A stretch of DNA of 64,000 nt, taken from contig NZ_QUEM01000005.1 in assembly GCF_003477995.1 (NCBI RefSeq), positions 85,152-149,151 of the forward strand, in the 5' to 3' direction. Below the pieces are notes generated by a model. It searched no databases. It was not told the origin of the DNA and saw only the letters and a program-made list of their open reading frames with translations. Of this stretch, positions 54,316-63,692 are shown one piece after another (within the stretch, counting starts at the first letter, position 1; the number at the start of each line of letters is the position of its first letter). Made by a program: the position numbers and the translations under genes. This DNA comes from Bacteroides sp. OF04-15BH (GTDB lineage Bacteria; Bacteroidota; Bacteroidia; Bacteroidales; Bacteroidaceae).

Positions 54316-56250
54316 ATGACAGAAGACAAATATCACATTATACTGAAACAATACTGGGGCTATGATGATTTCCGCGGCATTCAGCAGGAAATCATCCATA
54401 GCATCGGTAGCGGAAAAGATACCTTGGGACTGATGCCTACCGGAGGCGGAAAATCCATCGCCTTTCAGGTACCGGCACTGGCTCAGGAGGGTATCTGCAT
54501 TGTGATCACCCCTCTCATCGCTCTGATGAAGGACCAGGTGGAGAACCTGAAGAAAAGGGGAATCAAAGCTGCTGCCATCTACTCCGGACTGACGCATAAT
54601 GAGATATTGGTCACTTTGGAAAATTGTATTTTCGGCGACTACAAGTTTCTGTATGTTTCGCCCGAACGCCTCTCTTCCGAACTGTTTCTTACCAAACTGA
54701 AACGGATGCGGGTAAGCTTCATCACTGTGGACGAAGCGCACTGCATCTCGCAGTGGGGGTATGATTTCCGTCCTTCGTACATCCGGATAGCCGACCTGCG
54801 GAAAGTCGTTCCGCAAGCTCCGGTGCTGGCTCTGACAGCCACGGCTACTCCCGAGGTGGTGAAGGACATTCAGGACAAACTGCTGTTCCGGCAGGAACAT
54901 GTCTTCAAAATGAGCTTTGCACGGAAGAACCTGGCTTATGTGGTGCGCCACACGGAAGACAAGGAAAGCGAACTGCTGCACATCATCAACAGCATCCCGG
55001 GTACCGTCATTGTGTACTGCCGAAGCCGAAAGGAGTGCAGGGATCTGGCTGCACAACTGGAAGAAAGAGGACTTACGGCAACCTTCTACCATGCCGGACT
55101 GAGCAACTGTGAGAAGGATGAACGCCAAAGGCTGTGGCAAACGGACCAGTGCCGCGTTATGGTGGCCACCAATGCTTTTGGCATGGGTATTGACAAGCCG
55201 GATGTACGTCTGGTGGTGCACATGGATGTACCGGATTCGCCCGAGGCTTATTTTCAGGAAGCCGGACGCGCCGGACGCGATGGCAGAAAGGCTTATGCCG
55301 TACTACTTTACAATGCCAGCGACAAGACCAAACTGATGAAACGCATACCGGACACCTTCCCCGACCGCGAATTCATCAAGGAAATCTACGAACACATCTG
55401 TTATTATTATCAGATGGCTATGGGTGACGGCCTGAATGTGACCCGCGAATTCAATCTAAACGAGTTCTGCCGTAATTTCAAGCATTTCCCCGTTCCCACA
55501 GACAGTGCCCTGAGAATCCTCACAAGGGCCGGATATCTGGAATATATCGACGAACAGGAAAACGACTCCCGACTGATATTTCTGGTGCGCCGCGATGAAC
55601 TTTATCATGTGGACGGACTGGAACCGGAATATGAATCCCTGCTTCAGGCGGTGCTGCGCAGCTATGGCGGAGTGTTCAGTGACTATATCACCATTGACGA
55701 AACACTTTTGGGCAAACAAACCGGTCTGAGTCGGGATATGGTGTACCGGGGACTGATAGCCTTGGGAAAAAGAAGGATCATCAGCTACATCCCCTATAAG
55801 AAGACTCCCTATATCCGTTTTGCACAAAAGAGGGTGGAAACCGAGCGCATTGTCATTTCCAGAGAAATTTACGAAAACCGGAAAGAAAAATATGAAGCAC
55901 GCATACAGGCCATGATCGACTATGCCACCCGCGATGACTTGTGCCGCAGCCGGATGTTGCTGGCCTATTTCGGCGAAACGAGCGAAGAGAATTGTCTGGC
56001 GTGTGATGTCTGCCTGAAAAAGAACAGTGCCGGAATCAGTCAGGGACTGGCAGAAAACGTAGAAAAGAGAATCACCGCTCTGCTGCGCGAACAAAAGGAA
56101 GTCCCCGTTCACGACATAGATTTTCCGGGTATCAGCCGCGAAACTGTAGGACAGGTTCTGCATCAAATGGTGCAGGAAGAGAAGCTTCTTCTGGACGACG
56201 GCATGATTTCCTTATCCCCCAATCAGGACATAGAAGAAACTACTAACTGA
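54316..56250 (+). CDS. recQ: ATP-dependent DNA helicase RecQ
   Basis: 644 residues. The SF2 helicase core is at about 10-340: Walker A PTGGGKSIAFQ, DEAH box ITVDEAHCISQWGYDFRPSY, and motif VI EAGRAGRDG. The RecQ zinc site (CRSRMLLAYFGE, CLACDVC) is near residues 545-575, and the last 60 residues look like a short winged-helix or HRDC-like end. It unwinds DNA 3' to 5' for recombination restart. It lies in the recJ-recQ-DUF454 operon, followed 8 bp on by the small membrane gene. Confidence 0.95.
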   Translation: MTEDKYHIILKQYWGYDDFRGIQQEIIHSIGSGKDTLGLMPTGGGKSIAFQVPALAQEGICIVITPLIALMKDQVENLKKRGIKAAAIYSGLTHNEILVTLENCIFGDYKFLYVSPERLSSELFLTKLKRMRVSFITVDEAHCISQWGYDFRPSYIRIADLRKVVPQAPVLALTATATPEVVKDIQDKLLFRQEHVFKMSFARKNLAYVVRHTEDKESELLHIINSIPGTVIVYCRSRKECRDLAAQLEERGLTATFYHAGLSNCEKDERQRLWQTDQCRVMVATNAFGMGIDKPDVRLVVHMDVPDSPEAYFQEAGRAGRDGRKAYAVLLYNASDKTKLMKRIPDTFPDREFIKEIYEHICYYYQMAMGDGLNVTREFNLNEFCRNFKHFPVPTDSALRILTRAGYLEYIDEQENDSRLIFLVRRDELYHVDGLEPEYESLLQAVLRSYGGVFSDYITIDETLLGKQTGLSRDMVYRGLIALGKRRIISYIPYKKTPYIRFAQKRVETERIVISREIYENRKEKYEARIQAMIDYATRDDLCRSRMLLAYFGETSEENCLACDVCLKKNSAGISQGLAENVEKRITALLREQKEVPVHDIDFPGISRETVGQVLHQMVQEEKLLLDDGMISLSPNQDIEETTN

Positions 56251-56258
56251 AAACGCTT

Positions 56259-56618
56259 ATGAGAATCTTTCTGATTTTATGCGGATGCCTGGCCGTGGTA
56301 TTAGGTATTTTGGGAATCTTTCTTCCCCTGTTGCCCACCACTCCATTTCTTCTGCTGGCAGCAGCTTGCTTTTTCCGTAGCTCTCCCCGGCTATACAACT
56401 GGCTGATCAGCCACAAGCGCATGGGACCCTATATCCGCAATTTCAGAGAGCACCGGGCCATCCCCCTGAAAGCAAAAGTCATCTCTGTGAGCATGGTGTG
56501 GATCACCATGCTTATCGCTGCCTTTGGTGTCGTGCCGCACCTTTGGATTCGTGTCGCCTTACTGCTGCTGGCGGCCGGCATCTCTTGGCACATACTCTCC
56601 TATAAGACTCTGAAATAG
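56259..56618 (+). CDS. DUF454 (YbaN-like) small membrane protein
   Basis: 119 residues, three to four hydrophobic segments: LILCGCLAVVLGILGIFLPL, then PTTPFLLLAAACFFRSSPRL, and two near the end (about 72-112). The LPTTPFLLLAAACF-RSSPR signature is that of the YbaN/DUF454 family of inner-membrane proteins, whose role is not known. It starts 8 bp after recQ and is the last gene of that operon. No regulation is seen apart from the operon. Confidence 0.9.
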   Translation: MRIFLILCGCLAVVLGILGIFLPLLPTTPFLLLAAACFFRSSPRLYNWLISHKRMGPYIRNFREHRAIPLKAKVISVSMVWITMLIAAFGVVPHLWIRVALLLLAAGISWHILSYKTLK

Positions 56619-56684
56619 ACAAACAGCTCTACCTATTATTATATAGGGAGTTCATGCAACTGAGTTGCAAAAAAACAGATCCTG

Positions 56685-56715
56685 TTGTATGCTCCGGATT
56701 TTTATCGTACTTTTG
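56685..56715 (+). promoter_or_regulatory. Complete Bacteroidetes promoter of the metal-efflux operon
   Basis: TTG at 56685-56687 and TACTTTTG at 56708-56715 with a 20-bp spacer match the consensus, 19 bp before the first ATG of the operon. Confidence 0.75.
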
Positions 56716-56734
56716 CAAAAGTAAAAATCCAGAA

Positions 56735-57157
56735 ATGCATCAGTCTATATTCCATAAATTATGCCTCCGTATTGCCCTATGGGCCGTTGTGGTATTCTCA
56801 TTGGCAGGATACCATCACCATGAGGCTACCCATATCTGTCTGGGATGGGAACACCTGATGCTGCACAATCACTGCCAGAAAGGAATTAATTGCCTGCCGA
56901 CAGACACTAGTGCGCAGGACACTCCCTGCCACTGCCACTCAGGAAAAATTCTGGGATTGGAAAAAAACAGCAGACAATCCATACAACAGCCGGATGCTCA
57001 TCCGGTAAAATTCATTTGCTGCACTCCAAGCGAATATCCGTTCTTTATTCAGGAGTATCACAGCAATCGCTATCCTTCCGGAAACAGTCCCCGTGGACCT
57101 TGTCCGGAGTTTTTCTCATCACATGGCCTCAGGGCCCCTCCCGTTTTTGTATTTTAA
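56735..57157 (+). CDS. Small exported Cys/His-rich protein ending in LRAPP
   Basis: 140 residues from the ATG at 56735 (MHQSIFHKLCLR), placed directly after a full promoter. One hydrophobic segment (about 12-27) is followed by YHHHEATHICLGWEH, then CQKGINC, CHCHSGK and FICCTPSEY: eight Cys and about a dozen His in all. It ends GLRAPPVFVF. This fits metal binding in the periplasm, as an accessory or metallochaperone of the CzcABC-type pump encoded downstream. The family is not recognised. The same plan and the same LRAPP end occur at 2251-2574. Confidence 0.7.
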   Translation: MHQSIFHKLCLRIALWAVVVFSLAGYHHHEATHICLGWEHLMLHNHCQKGINCLPTDTSAQDTPCHCHSGKILGLEKNSRQSIQQPDAHPVKFICCTPSEYPFFIQEYHSNRYPSGNSPRGPCPEFFSSHGLRAPPVFVF

Positions 57158-57288
57158 GTTTATCCGTTCTGTCTGACGGCTGCCCCCTGCATGGCCGACA
57201 GCAGAGTCTTCGTATGCCCCTACCAAGCATACAGAAGCATCATCTGTAAGTTTACCGACTTTAAAACAAGAATCTTAAAATACTATAT

Positions 57289-58431
57289 ATGAAGAATTTG
57301 CATAAAAACTTTTTGCGTCTGGCATTCCTGCTGGCCGCCGGAACGACATTGAGTTGTTCGCACAATCATGCTGCCGAAGAAGAAAAACACGAAGAACATG
57401 AGCATGAAGGAGTAATTATTCTGGATCCGCATCAGGCCGAAAAGATCGGTCTGCAAACCGAAACCGTTACCAAAAGAAGTTTCAGTCCCGCCATCAAAGT
57501 AGGCGGAAAGATTCTGGCTGCCAACGGCAATGAGAAGACAGTCGCCGCAACAACCAGCGGACTGGTTACTTATAGCGGAAACCTGTATGAGGGCAATGCC
57601 GTAAGAGCCGGACAGACGCTTTTCAGCATATCCTCCAAAGGAGTGGAAAACGGTGACCCGATTGAAAAGGCTCGTCTGGACCTGGCCAATGCGGAAAGCG
57701 AACTGAAGCGTGCCGAAGAGCTGGTGCAGAAGCAGATTATCAGCCAAAAGGAGTTTGAACAGATCAAACTGCGCCGTGACGTGGCCCGCGAAAATCTATC
57801 AGGAATGGGAAAGAAAAAGAACGGCAGCGGAATGAGCGTAGCCGCCAATCAGAGCGGATTCATCAAACAGATTCTGGTGCGCCCGGGAGATTATGTTACC
57901 GTAGGACAGCCGCTGGCCATCATCACCCAGAACCAGAAGCTGCAAATCCGCGCCGAAGTCAGCGAGCGGCATTATGCCTTCTTGAATCAGGTGCGCAGCG
58001 CCAACTTCCGTACCGAAGCTTCACAGCAGACCATGTGTCTGGACAGTATCGGCGGACGCCTGCTGTCTTCGGGCAAGAGCATGCCGGAAGGTACTTTCTA
58101 TGTTCCGGTTATCTTTGAATGCAATAACGTAGGCAACATCCTGCCCGGAAGTTTTGCGGAAATCTGGCTTTTGGGCAATGAACAGCGTGAAGCGCTGACC
58201 GTTCCTCTCACCGCACTGACCGAAGAGCAGGGAGTATTCTTTGTCTATGTACAGAAGGACAAAGAACACTACGAGAAGAGAGAAGTGAAAACCGGAGGAC
58301 AGGACGGAGTGCGCGTTGAAATCCTGAAAGGTATCCAGGCCAATGAAAAAGTCGTGACTCAGGGAGCCATCCACGTGAAACTGGCTTCACAGAGCGGAAC
58401 CATTCCAGAAGGTCACAATCATAATCACTAA
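57289..58431 (+). CDS. Heavy-metal RND efflux adaptor (CzcB/CusB-like)
   Basis: 380 residues, a lipoprotein (lipobox TLSC) followed by a His/Glu-rich stretch (HNHAAEEEKHEEHEHEGV) that can bind metal. The membrane-fusion-protein domains come next: barrel-sandwich hybrid (about 75-230), a short helical hairpin (about 120-155, ARLDLANAESELKRAEELVQ), beta-barrel (about 235-300) and membrane-proximal domain to 370, ending in GHNHNH. It links the CzcA pump with the outer-membrane channel in the periplasm. The Cys/His-rich gene lies 131 bp upstream; the pump gene follows after 30 bp. Confidence 0.93.
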   Translation: MKNLHKNFLRLAFLLAAGTTLSCSHNHAAEEEKHEEHEHEGVIILDPHQAEKIGLQTETVTKRSFSPAIKVGGKILAANGNEKTVAATTSGLVTYSGNLYEGNAVRAGQTLFSISSKGVENGDPIEKARLDLANAESELKRAEELVQKQIISQKEFEQIKLRRDVARENLSGMGKKKNGSGMSVAANQSGFIKQILVRPGDYVTVGQPLAIITQNQKLQIRAEVSERHYAFLNQVRSANFRTEASQQTMCLDSIGGRLLSSGKSMPEGTFYVPVIFECNNVGNILPGSFAEIWLLGNEQREALTVPLTALTEEQGVFFVYVQKDKEHYEKREVKTGGQDGVRVEILKGIQANEKVVTQGAIHVKLASQSGTIPEGHNHNH

Positions 58432-58461
58432 TCCATTTACTAACCTTGACAGAAACAAACT

Positions 58462-61400
58462 ATGCTGAATAAAATCATTCAAACAGCACTGCACAACCGT
58501 CTGGCGGTTCTGATTGTCGGAGTGTTGGTTGTGCTGAGCGGCATTTTTGTCGTTCAGAAAATGGAAGTGGACGTCTTTCCAGATCTGAATGCGCCCACCG
58601 TAGTTGTGATGACCGAAGCCGGGGGTATGGCTCCTGAAGAAGTAGAGAAGTTGGTTACCTTTCCGGTTGAAACAGCCGTAAACGGAGCAACCGGTGTGCG
58701 CCGCGTACGTTCGCAGAGTACCACGGGTTTCTCCATTGTTTGGGTAGAATTTGACTGGGATACCGAAATCTATCGTGCCCGTCAAATTGTTTCCGAGAAA
58801 CTGGCAGTATTAGGCGATCAGTTGCCCGAAGGTGTCAGCGAACCGGTATTGGGTCCGCAATCTTCCATCCTGGGAGAAATGATGATCATCGGTCTTACCG
58901 CCGATTCCACATCACTTGAGGATTTGCGCACCTTTGCCGACTGGACCATCCGTCCGCGTCTGCTTTCTACCGGAGGTGTGGCACAGGTTGCAGTCATCGG
59001 AGGCGATGCCAAAGAATACCAGATTCTGCTTCAGCCGGAAAAGATGAAACACTATGGAATCACTTTGTCCGAAGTCATGGAGCAACTGGAGAACGTAAAC
59101 ACCAATGTCAGTGGCGGCATTCATTATGAATATGGAAATGAATATATCGTGCGCGGTGTGGTACAGACGAACCGTACCGAGGAACTGGCGCAGACCGTGA
59201 TTAAAAACATCAACGGCTCTCCAATCCTGTTGCAGGACATTGCCGAGCTGAAGATTGGTGCCAAATCTCCTAAAACAGGTATGGCTTCTAACCGGGCCAC
59301 TCCGGCAGTACTGGTTACCGTAACCAAACAGCCGAATGTCAGCACCCTGGAACTGACTGACCAATTGGATCGTTCTCTGGAAAATCTGAAAAAAGAACTT
59401 CCTGCCGACGTGCACATGGACAGTCAGATTTTCCGTCAGAGCTCTTTCATCAACAATTCCATTGGAAATATCCAGCGCTCTCTGATTGAAGGAGCCATCT
59501 TCGTCGTCATCGTGCTCTTTATCTTCCTGATGAATGCACGTACCACCATCATTTCTCTGGTAACCATCCCGATATCTCTGCTCATCACAATTCTGGTGAT
59601 GCATCTGCTGGGACTGACTATCAATACGATGAGTATCGGAGGTATGGCCATTGCCATCGGTTCGCTGGTGGACGATGCCATTGTGGATGTAGAGAATGTG
59701 TTCCGCCATCTGCGCGAAAACCGTATGCTGCCTCCAGAGGAGCGCAAACCGATCAAACAGATTGTATTCGAAGCTTCAAAAGAGGTGCGTATACCGATCT
59801 TGAACAGTACCCTGATTATTGTAGCCAGCTTCCTGCCTCTGTTCTTCCTGAGCGGCATGGAGGGACGTATGCTGGTACCACTGGGTATCTCTTTTGTAAT
59901 CTCTCTGTTTGCCAGCACCGCCGTAGCACTGACACTTACTCCAGTGCTCTGCAGTTATCTGTTGAACGACAAGAACAAGAAACTGAACGAAAAAGAAAAC
60001 AAGGAGCCTTGGGTGGTGCAAAAACTGAAGAGCGGCTATCACCGTGCTTTGGAGCAGGCTATCCGACACAAGAATTGGGTACTGGGATGCACCGGTGCCT
60101 GTCTGATTGTAGCCATTGCCCTGTTCTTTACCTTGGGACGCAGCTTCCTGCCGGCCTTTAACGAGGGATCACTCACCATCAACGTAAGCACTCTTCCGGG
60201 TATCTCTCTGGAAGAAAGTAACCGTATCGGACTGCAAGCGGAAAAACTGTTGCTTACCGTTCCAGAAATCAAGAATGTGGCCCGCAAGACCGGACGCGCC
60301 GAGTTGGACGAACATGCTCTGGGTGTCAATACCTCGGAAATCGAGGCTCCGTTTGAACTGAAAGACCGAAGCAAGTCGGAGTTCTTGGAAGAAGTCCGCC
60401 ATAAATTGGGTGAACTCTCCGGAGTGAATATCGAAATCGGACAACCGATCTCACATCGTATCGACGCCATGCTCAGCGGTACGCAATCAAACATTGCCAT
60501 CAAACTGTTCGGTACAGACCTGAACACGATGTTCCGCCTCGGTAACCAGATTAAAGAGGAGATTGCCGGTGTGGAAGGAGTCGTCGACCTGAATGTGGAA
60601 CAGCAGATCGAACGTCCGCAATTGCAGATTCTGCCGAAACGCGAAATGCTGGCCCGCTATGGAGTGTCTCCTGCTGAGTTTGCCCGTAGCATTGAGGTTT
60701 TGCTCAATGGTGTGGTCGTATCACAGGTTTATGAAGGCAACAAGGCTTTCGACCTGACCGTAAAGGCCGGAGAAAGCAGTCGCCACACCATCGACAACAT
60801 CCGTGACCTGGTATTGGACACTCCAAACGGAAAGGTACCCTTGGAAGCTTTGGCCGAAGTTCGTTCTGCTTCCGGTCCGAATACCATCAACCGCGAAAAT
60901 GTGGCCCGAAAGATTGTCGTGTCTGCCAACGTAGCCGACCGCGACCTGCACAGTGTGGTTTCGGACATTCAGAAGACCATCGACGAGAAGATCACGCTGC
61001 CCGAAGGATACCACATTGAATACGGCGGTCAGTTTGAAAGCGAACAGGCGGCCAGCCGCATCCTGGGTATTACTTCTTTGCTGTCCATCCTGATCATCTT
61101 CATGCTGCTGTATAACCAGTTCCATCACGTCAAACAGTCGGCTGTGGTACTGATTAACTTGCCGCTAGCTCTGATTGGTGGTATTGTGGCGGTAAAATGT
61201 ACGGATGGCATCATCAGCATTCCAGCCATTATCGGATTCATCTCTCTGTTCGGTATCGCAACACGTAACGGTATCCTGCTGATTGACCGCTATAATGAAC
61301 TGCGTCACGAAGGACTTTCCCTGCATGAAAGCATTTTGAAAGGATCGCTCGACCGTTTGAACCCTATTCTGATGACGGCACTGACTTCTGCACTGGCCCT

Positions 61401-61557
61401 GATTCCGCTGGTGATCGGAAGCGACCTGCCGGGAAATGAAATCCAAAGTCCGATGGCCAAGGTGATGCTCGGCGGTCTGCTCAGCAGTACCTTGCTGAAC
61501 GCATTCGTGATCCCGGTAGTTTATCTGCTGATTTCCAAAAACGAAAAGAAACAATAA
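58462..61557 (+). CDS. Heavy-metal efflux pump, CzcA/CusA family (HME-RND)
   Basis: 1031 residues, the usual RND size: twelve membrane helices in two halves with two large periplasmic loops. The TM4 sequence AIGSLVDDAIVDVENVFRHL carries the Asp/Glu pattern of the heavy-metal subclass, and the opening IIQTALHNRLAVLIVGVLVV is typical. It exports cations (Cu+, Zn2+, Co2+ or Cd2+) with the proton gradient; which ion cannot be told from this reading. It forms a tripartite pump with the neighbouring adaptor and outer-membrane channel. Confidence 0.95.
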   Translation: MLNKIIQTALHNRLAVLIVGVLVVLSGIFVVQKMEVDVFPDLNAPTVVVMTEAGGMAPEEVEKLVTFPVETAVNGATGVRRVRSQSTTGFSIVWVEFDWDTEIYRARQIVSEKLAVLGDQLPEGVSEPVLGPQSSILGEMMIIGLTADSTSLEDLRTFADWTIRPRLLSTGGVAQVAVIGGDAKEYQILLQPEKMKHYGITLSEVMEQLENVNTNVSGGIHYEYGNEYIVRGVVQTNRTEELAQTVIKNINGSPILLQDIAELKIGAKSPKTGMASNRATPAVLVTVTKQPNVSTLELTDQLDRSLENLKKELPADVHMDSQIFRQSSFINNSIGNIQRSLIEGAIFVVIVLFIFLMNARTTIISLVTIPISLLITILVMHLLGLTINTMSIGGMAIAIGSLVDDAIVDVENVFRHLRENRMLPPEERKPIKQIVFEASKEVRIPILNSTLIIVASFLPLFFLSGMEGRMLVPLGISFVISLFASTAVALTLTPVLCSYLLNDKNKKLNEKENKEPWVVQKLKSGYHRALEQAIRHKNWVLGCTGACLIVAIALFFTLGRSFLPAFNEGSLTINVSTLPGISLEESNRIGLQAEKLLLTVPEIKNVARKTGRAELDEHALGVNTSEIEAPFELKDRSKSEFLEEVRHKLGELSGVNIEIGQPISHRIDAMLSGTQSNIAIKLFGTDLNTMFRLGNQIKEEIAGVEGVVDLNVEQQIERPQLQILPKREMLARYGVSPAEFARSIEVLLNGVVVSQVYEGNKAFDLTVKAGESSRHTIDNIRDLVLDTPNGKVPLEALAEVRSASGPNTINRENVARKIVVSANVADRDLHSVVSDIQKTIDEKITLPEGYHIEYGGQFESEQAASRILGITSLLSILIIFMLLYNQFHHVKQSAVVLINLPLALIGGIVAVKCTDGIISIPAIIGFISLFGIATRNGILLIDRYNELRHEGLSLHESILKGSLDRLNPILMTALTSALALIPLVIGSDLPGNEIQSPMAKVMLGGLLSSTLLNAFVIPVVYLLISKNEKKQ

Positions 61558-61568
61558 GACATTTAGTT

Positions 61569-62777
61569 ATGATCACATTATATATCTCTTATAAGAATGT
61601 GCTGCGTACCCTGATCTCCGGCTGTCTGCTCTGTTCGGGAATGGCTTACGGACAGAACAGCTCGGACGAGGTTCTGAATCTGATAGAACAGAACAACACG
61701 CAGATCATAGCCGCACAGAAGACTCTGTCGGCCACCGTAATGGACAACAAGACTGGACTGAACCTGAAAAATCCGGAAGTGGAGTTCGAACATAAATGGA
61801 ACACACACAATCCGGGCGAGAAAGGAAAGGAAGTCAGCGTGACTCAGGAACTGGAATGGAGCGTCATCAGCGGACAGAAAAAACAGCTGGCACGTACTAA
61901 AAACGAACTGGCAGAAATCAGCTTCCGCCAAACGCGCAATGCCGTTCTGCTGGAAGCGCAGAAAAAGCTGATTGAGATTTCTTTCTGCAACCGAATGATT
62001 CAGGAGCTGAACACACAACTGACCGACGCGGATTCTTTGGTAAGCATTTATGAGACTCTGCTCCGCAACGGAAGCGGAAATGTGCTGGACGTGAACCGAA
62101 GCAAACTGAACCGTGCGGCTATCGCTACCGAAATCCGGAATACAAACGCTCAAAAGGAAGTACTTCTCCAGGACTTATACGGACTGAACGGAGGAAACAC
62201 CGTCAGTCTGTCACCGGAATGGAGTCTGTCCCCTTTGGCTCTGCCCGAAAATTTCGACAGCTGGTTTCAGCAGATGGAAGCATCGGTTCCTGAGCTGAAC
62301 TATTATCAGAAAGATCTGGAACTGAAAAAGAAAAGCGTGCGAGCAACCAAAAGCGAAATGATTCCTTCGTTGTCTGTAGGCTACACCGGCGAATTTACAG
62401 AAACAGAGCGGATGCAGGGCTTTGCCATCGGCATGAGCATCCCTCTGTGGGAAAACAAAAACAAGGTAAAGAAGAGTAAGCTCGATGTAGAGGCAGCACA
62501 AAGCACAGTTTCGGATGCACGACAGAGAGTCTACAACAATCTGAAAGCGCAGTATGTGCAGTCTGTTGAATTGAAAAAGTCTCTCCAGATGCAACAGGAA
62601 GCTTTAGACAACCTGAACACCATACCGCTCATGAAAGAAGCTCTTCTGAAAGGAGAAATCAATCTGATGGATTATCTGAACGAGATGACCCGTTATTATG
62701 ATTTCCGGAAGAATCTGCTTCAGACGGAAAAAGATTATCAGACTGCTCTGGCAGACTTGCATGCATTTGAACTCTAA
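61569..62777 (+). CDS. Outer-membrane efflux channel (CzcC/TolC-like)
   Basis: 402 residues with a signal peptide (about 1-29, CSGMAYGQ). The rest is long helical hairpins of the TolC/OEP type, in two repeats (about 35-210 and 225-400; NPEVEFEHKWNTHNPGEKGK in the first, FAIGMSIPLWENKNKVKKSK in the second). It starts 11 bp after the pump gene and completes the tripartite system. A long bidirectional terminator follows. Confidence 0.92.
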   Translation: MITLYISYKNVLRTLISGCLLCSGMAYGQNSSDEVLNLIEQNNTQIIAAQKTLSATVMDNKTGLNLKNPEVEFEHKWNTHNPGEKGKEVSVTQELEWSVISGQKKQLARTKNELAEISFRQTRNAVLLEAQKKLIEISFCNRMIQELNTQLTDADSLVSIYETLLRNGSGNVLDVNRSKLNRAAIATEIRNTNAQKEVLLQDLYGLNGGNTVSLSPEWSLSPLALPENFDSWFQQMEASVPELNYYQKDLELKKKSVRATKSEMIPSLSVGYTGEFTETERMQGFAIGMSIPLWENKNKVKKSKLDVEAAQSTVSDARQRVYNNLKAQYVQSVELKKSLQMQQEALDNLNTIPLMKEALLKGEINLMDYLNEMTRYYDFRKNLLQTEKDYQTALADLHAFEL

Positions 62778-62807
62778 ACAAAATCTGGGCTAACAGATTG
62801 GCAACAT

Positions 62808-62869
62808 AAAGAAGGAGTGCCTGATTCTGCTTCCTCATCAGGAAAGCAGATGTCAGGCACTCCTTCTTT
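62808..62869. terminator. Long bidirectional terminator
   Basis: A perfect 17-bp outer stem (AAAGAAGGAGTGCCTGA and its complement) encloses a second hairpin, TCTGCTTCCT against AGGAAAGCAGA. It lies between the convergent efflux operon and the TonB-C gene. Confidence 0.85.
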
Positions 62870-62927
62870 TTATCTCTTTTTACTCTTCAACGTCCTCCGA
62901 TCCGATCGGCAAAAATGACTGATTCTT

Positions 62928-63692
62928 TTACTTAAACAGGAAAGGCAAAGTATATTTTATTTCCTGATAGGCTCCATATTCCAGACCGGGAGTCCATCGT
63001 ATCTCTTTGCTCATCCGGTCCATCACGCCATGAACCTGCTGCAACTGTGCTTTCGTATAACCTTCCGATGAGCGAACGTACTCTATATTTCTCATCTTGC
63101 CGTCGGTTCCTATTGTATAGGTATAAATAACAGAACCCTTCGGCATATTGAAATCAAAAGAAGAATACATAAACTTTTTCAACGCCTCAGGACCACCGGG
63201 AAACTGGGGATTCTCAACAGGATCAACATAAATTACTTCAGAATCCAGTTTCTTCTGGTATGCCTTTTCATCTGCTTCATGCTTTTCCCATTTAGCCTTG
63301 TCAAAGACTAAGGTCAGCTTGCAAGCAGATGCGGTAGGCTCTCCGTCCTTCCAGGCTGGAAGAACAGGTGGAAATTCCTTCAAGACGCGTTGTACTTCCG
63401 CATCAAAGGCTTCTCCTCCACTGCCGGTGATACGGACATCCGCAAATTTTCCTTCTGGAGAAATCGTAGCCTCACATTGCACCACCTTATGAGTATCTGC
63501 TACTCCCTGAGGCCATTGTACCTTATCCAAGAACAGGTAATGAAACTTACGAGAAAACTCAACCTGATAATCATAACGGGCTGTATCCAACAATACCACA
63601 TGGCTCTTAGCATTATTCCCGGCCATTATCTGGCAAGACAGAAAAGGAAGGCAAAGCCCCAATACTAAAGCTAAAAAGATTCTTTTCTTCAT
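62928..63692 (-). CDS. TonB C-terminal-domain-like exported protein
   Basis: 254 residues with an export signal (MKKRIFLALVLGLCLPFLSC; the LSC could be a lipobox, or cleavage may follow MAG). Two related TonB-C-type beta-alpha-beta units follow: one at about 60-130 (VQCEATISPEGKFADVRITG) and one at about 165-250 (NPQFPGGPEALKKFMYSSFD, VIYTYTIGTDGKMRNIEYVR). There is no N-terminal membrane anchor plus proline-rich stalk as in energy-coupling TonB, so it is probably a periplasmic relative. Unusually for this genome the start is preceded by a good Shine-Dalgarno (AGGAGGAGCGAATATG). Confidence 0.8.
   Translation of the reverse strand: MKKRIFLALVLGLCLPFLSCQIMAGNNAKSHVVLLDTARYDYQVEFSRKFHYLFLDKVQWPQGVADTHKVVQCEATISPEGKFADVRITGSGGEAFDAEVQRVLKEFPPVLPAWKDGEPTASACKLTLVFDKAKWEKHEADEKAYQKKLDSEVIYVDPVENPQFPGGPEALKKFMYSSFDFNMPKGSVIYTYTIGTDGKMRNIEYVRSSEGYTKAQLQQVHGVMDRMSKEIRWTPGLEYGAYQEIKYTLPFLFK

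Noticed and set aside
56655..56667. A small GCAAC-TGA-GTTGC hairpin after the DUF454 gene as terminator
   Set aside because: The stem is only 5 bp and is followed by A residues, not T, on the transcribed strand.
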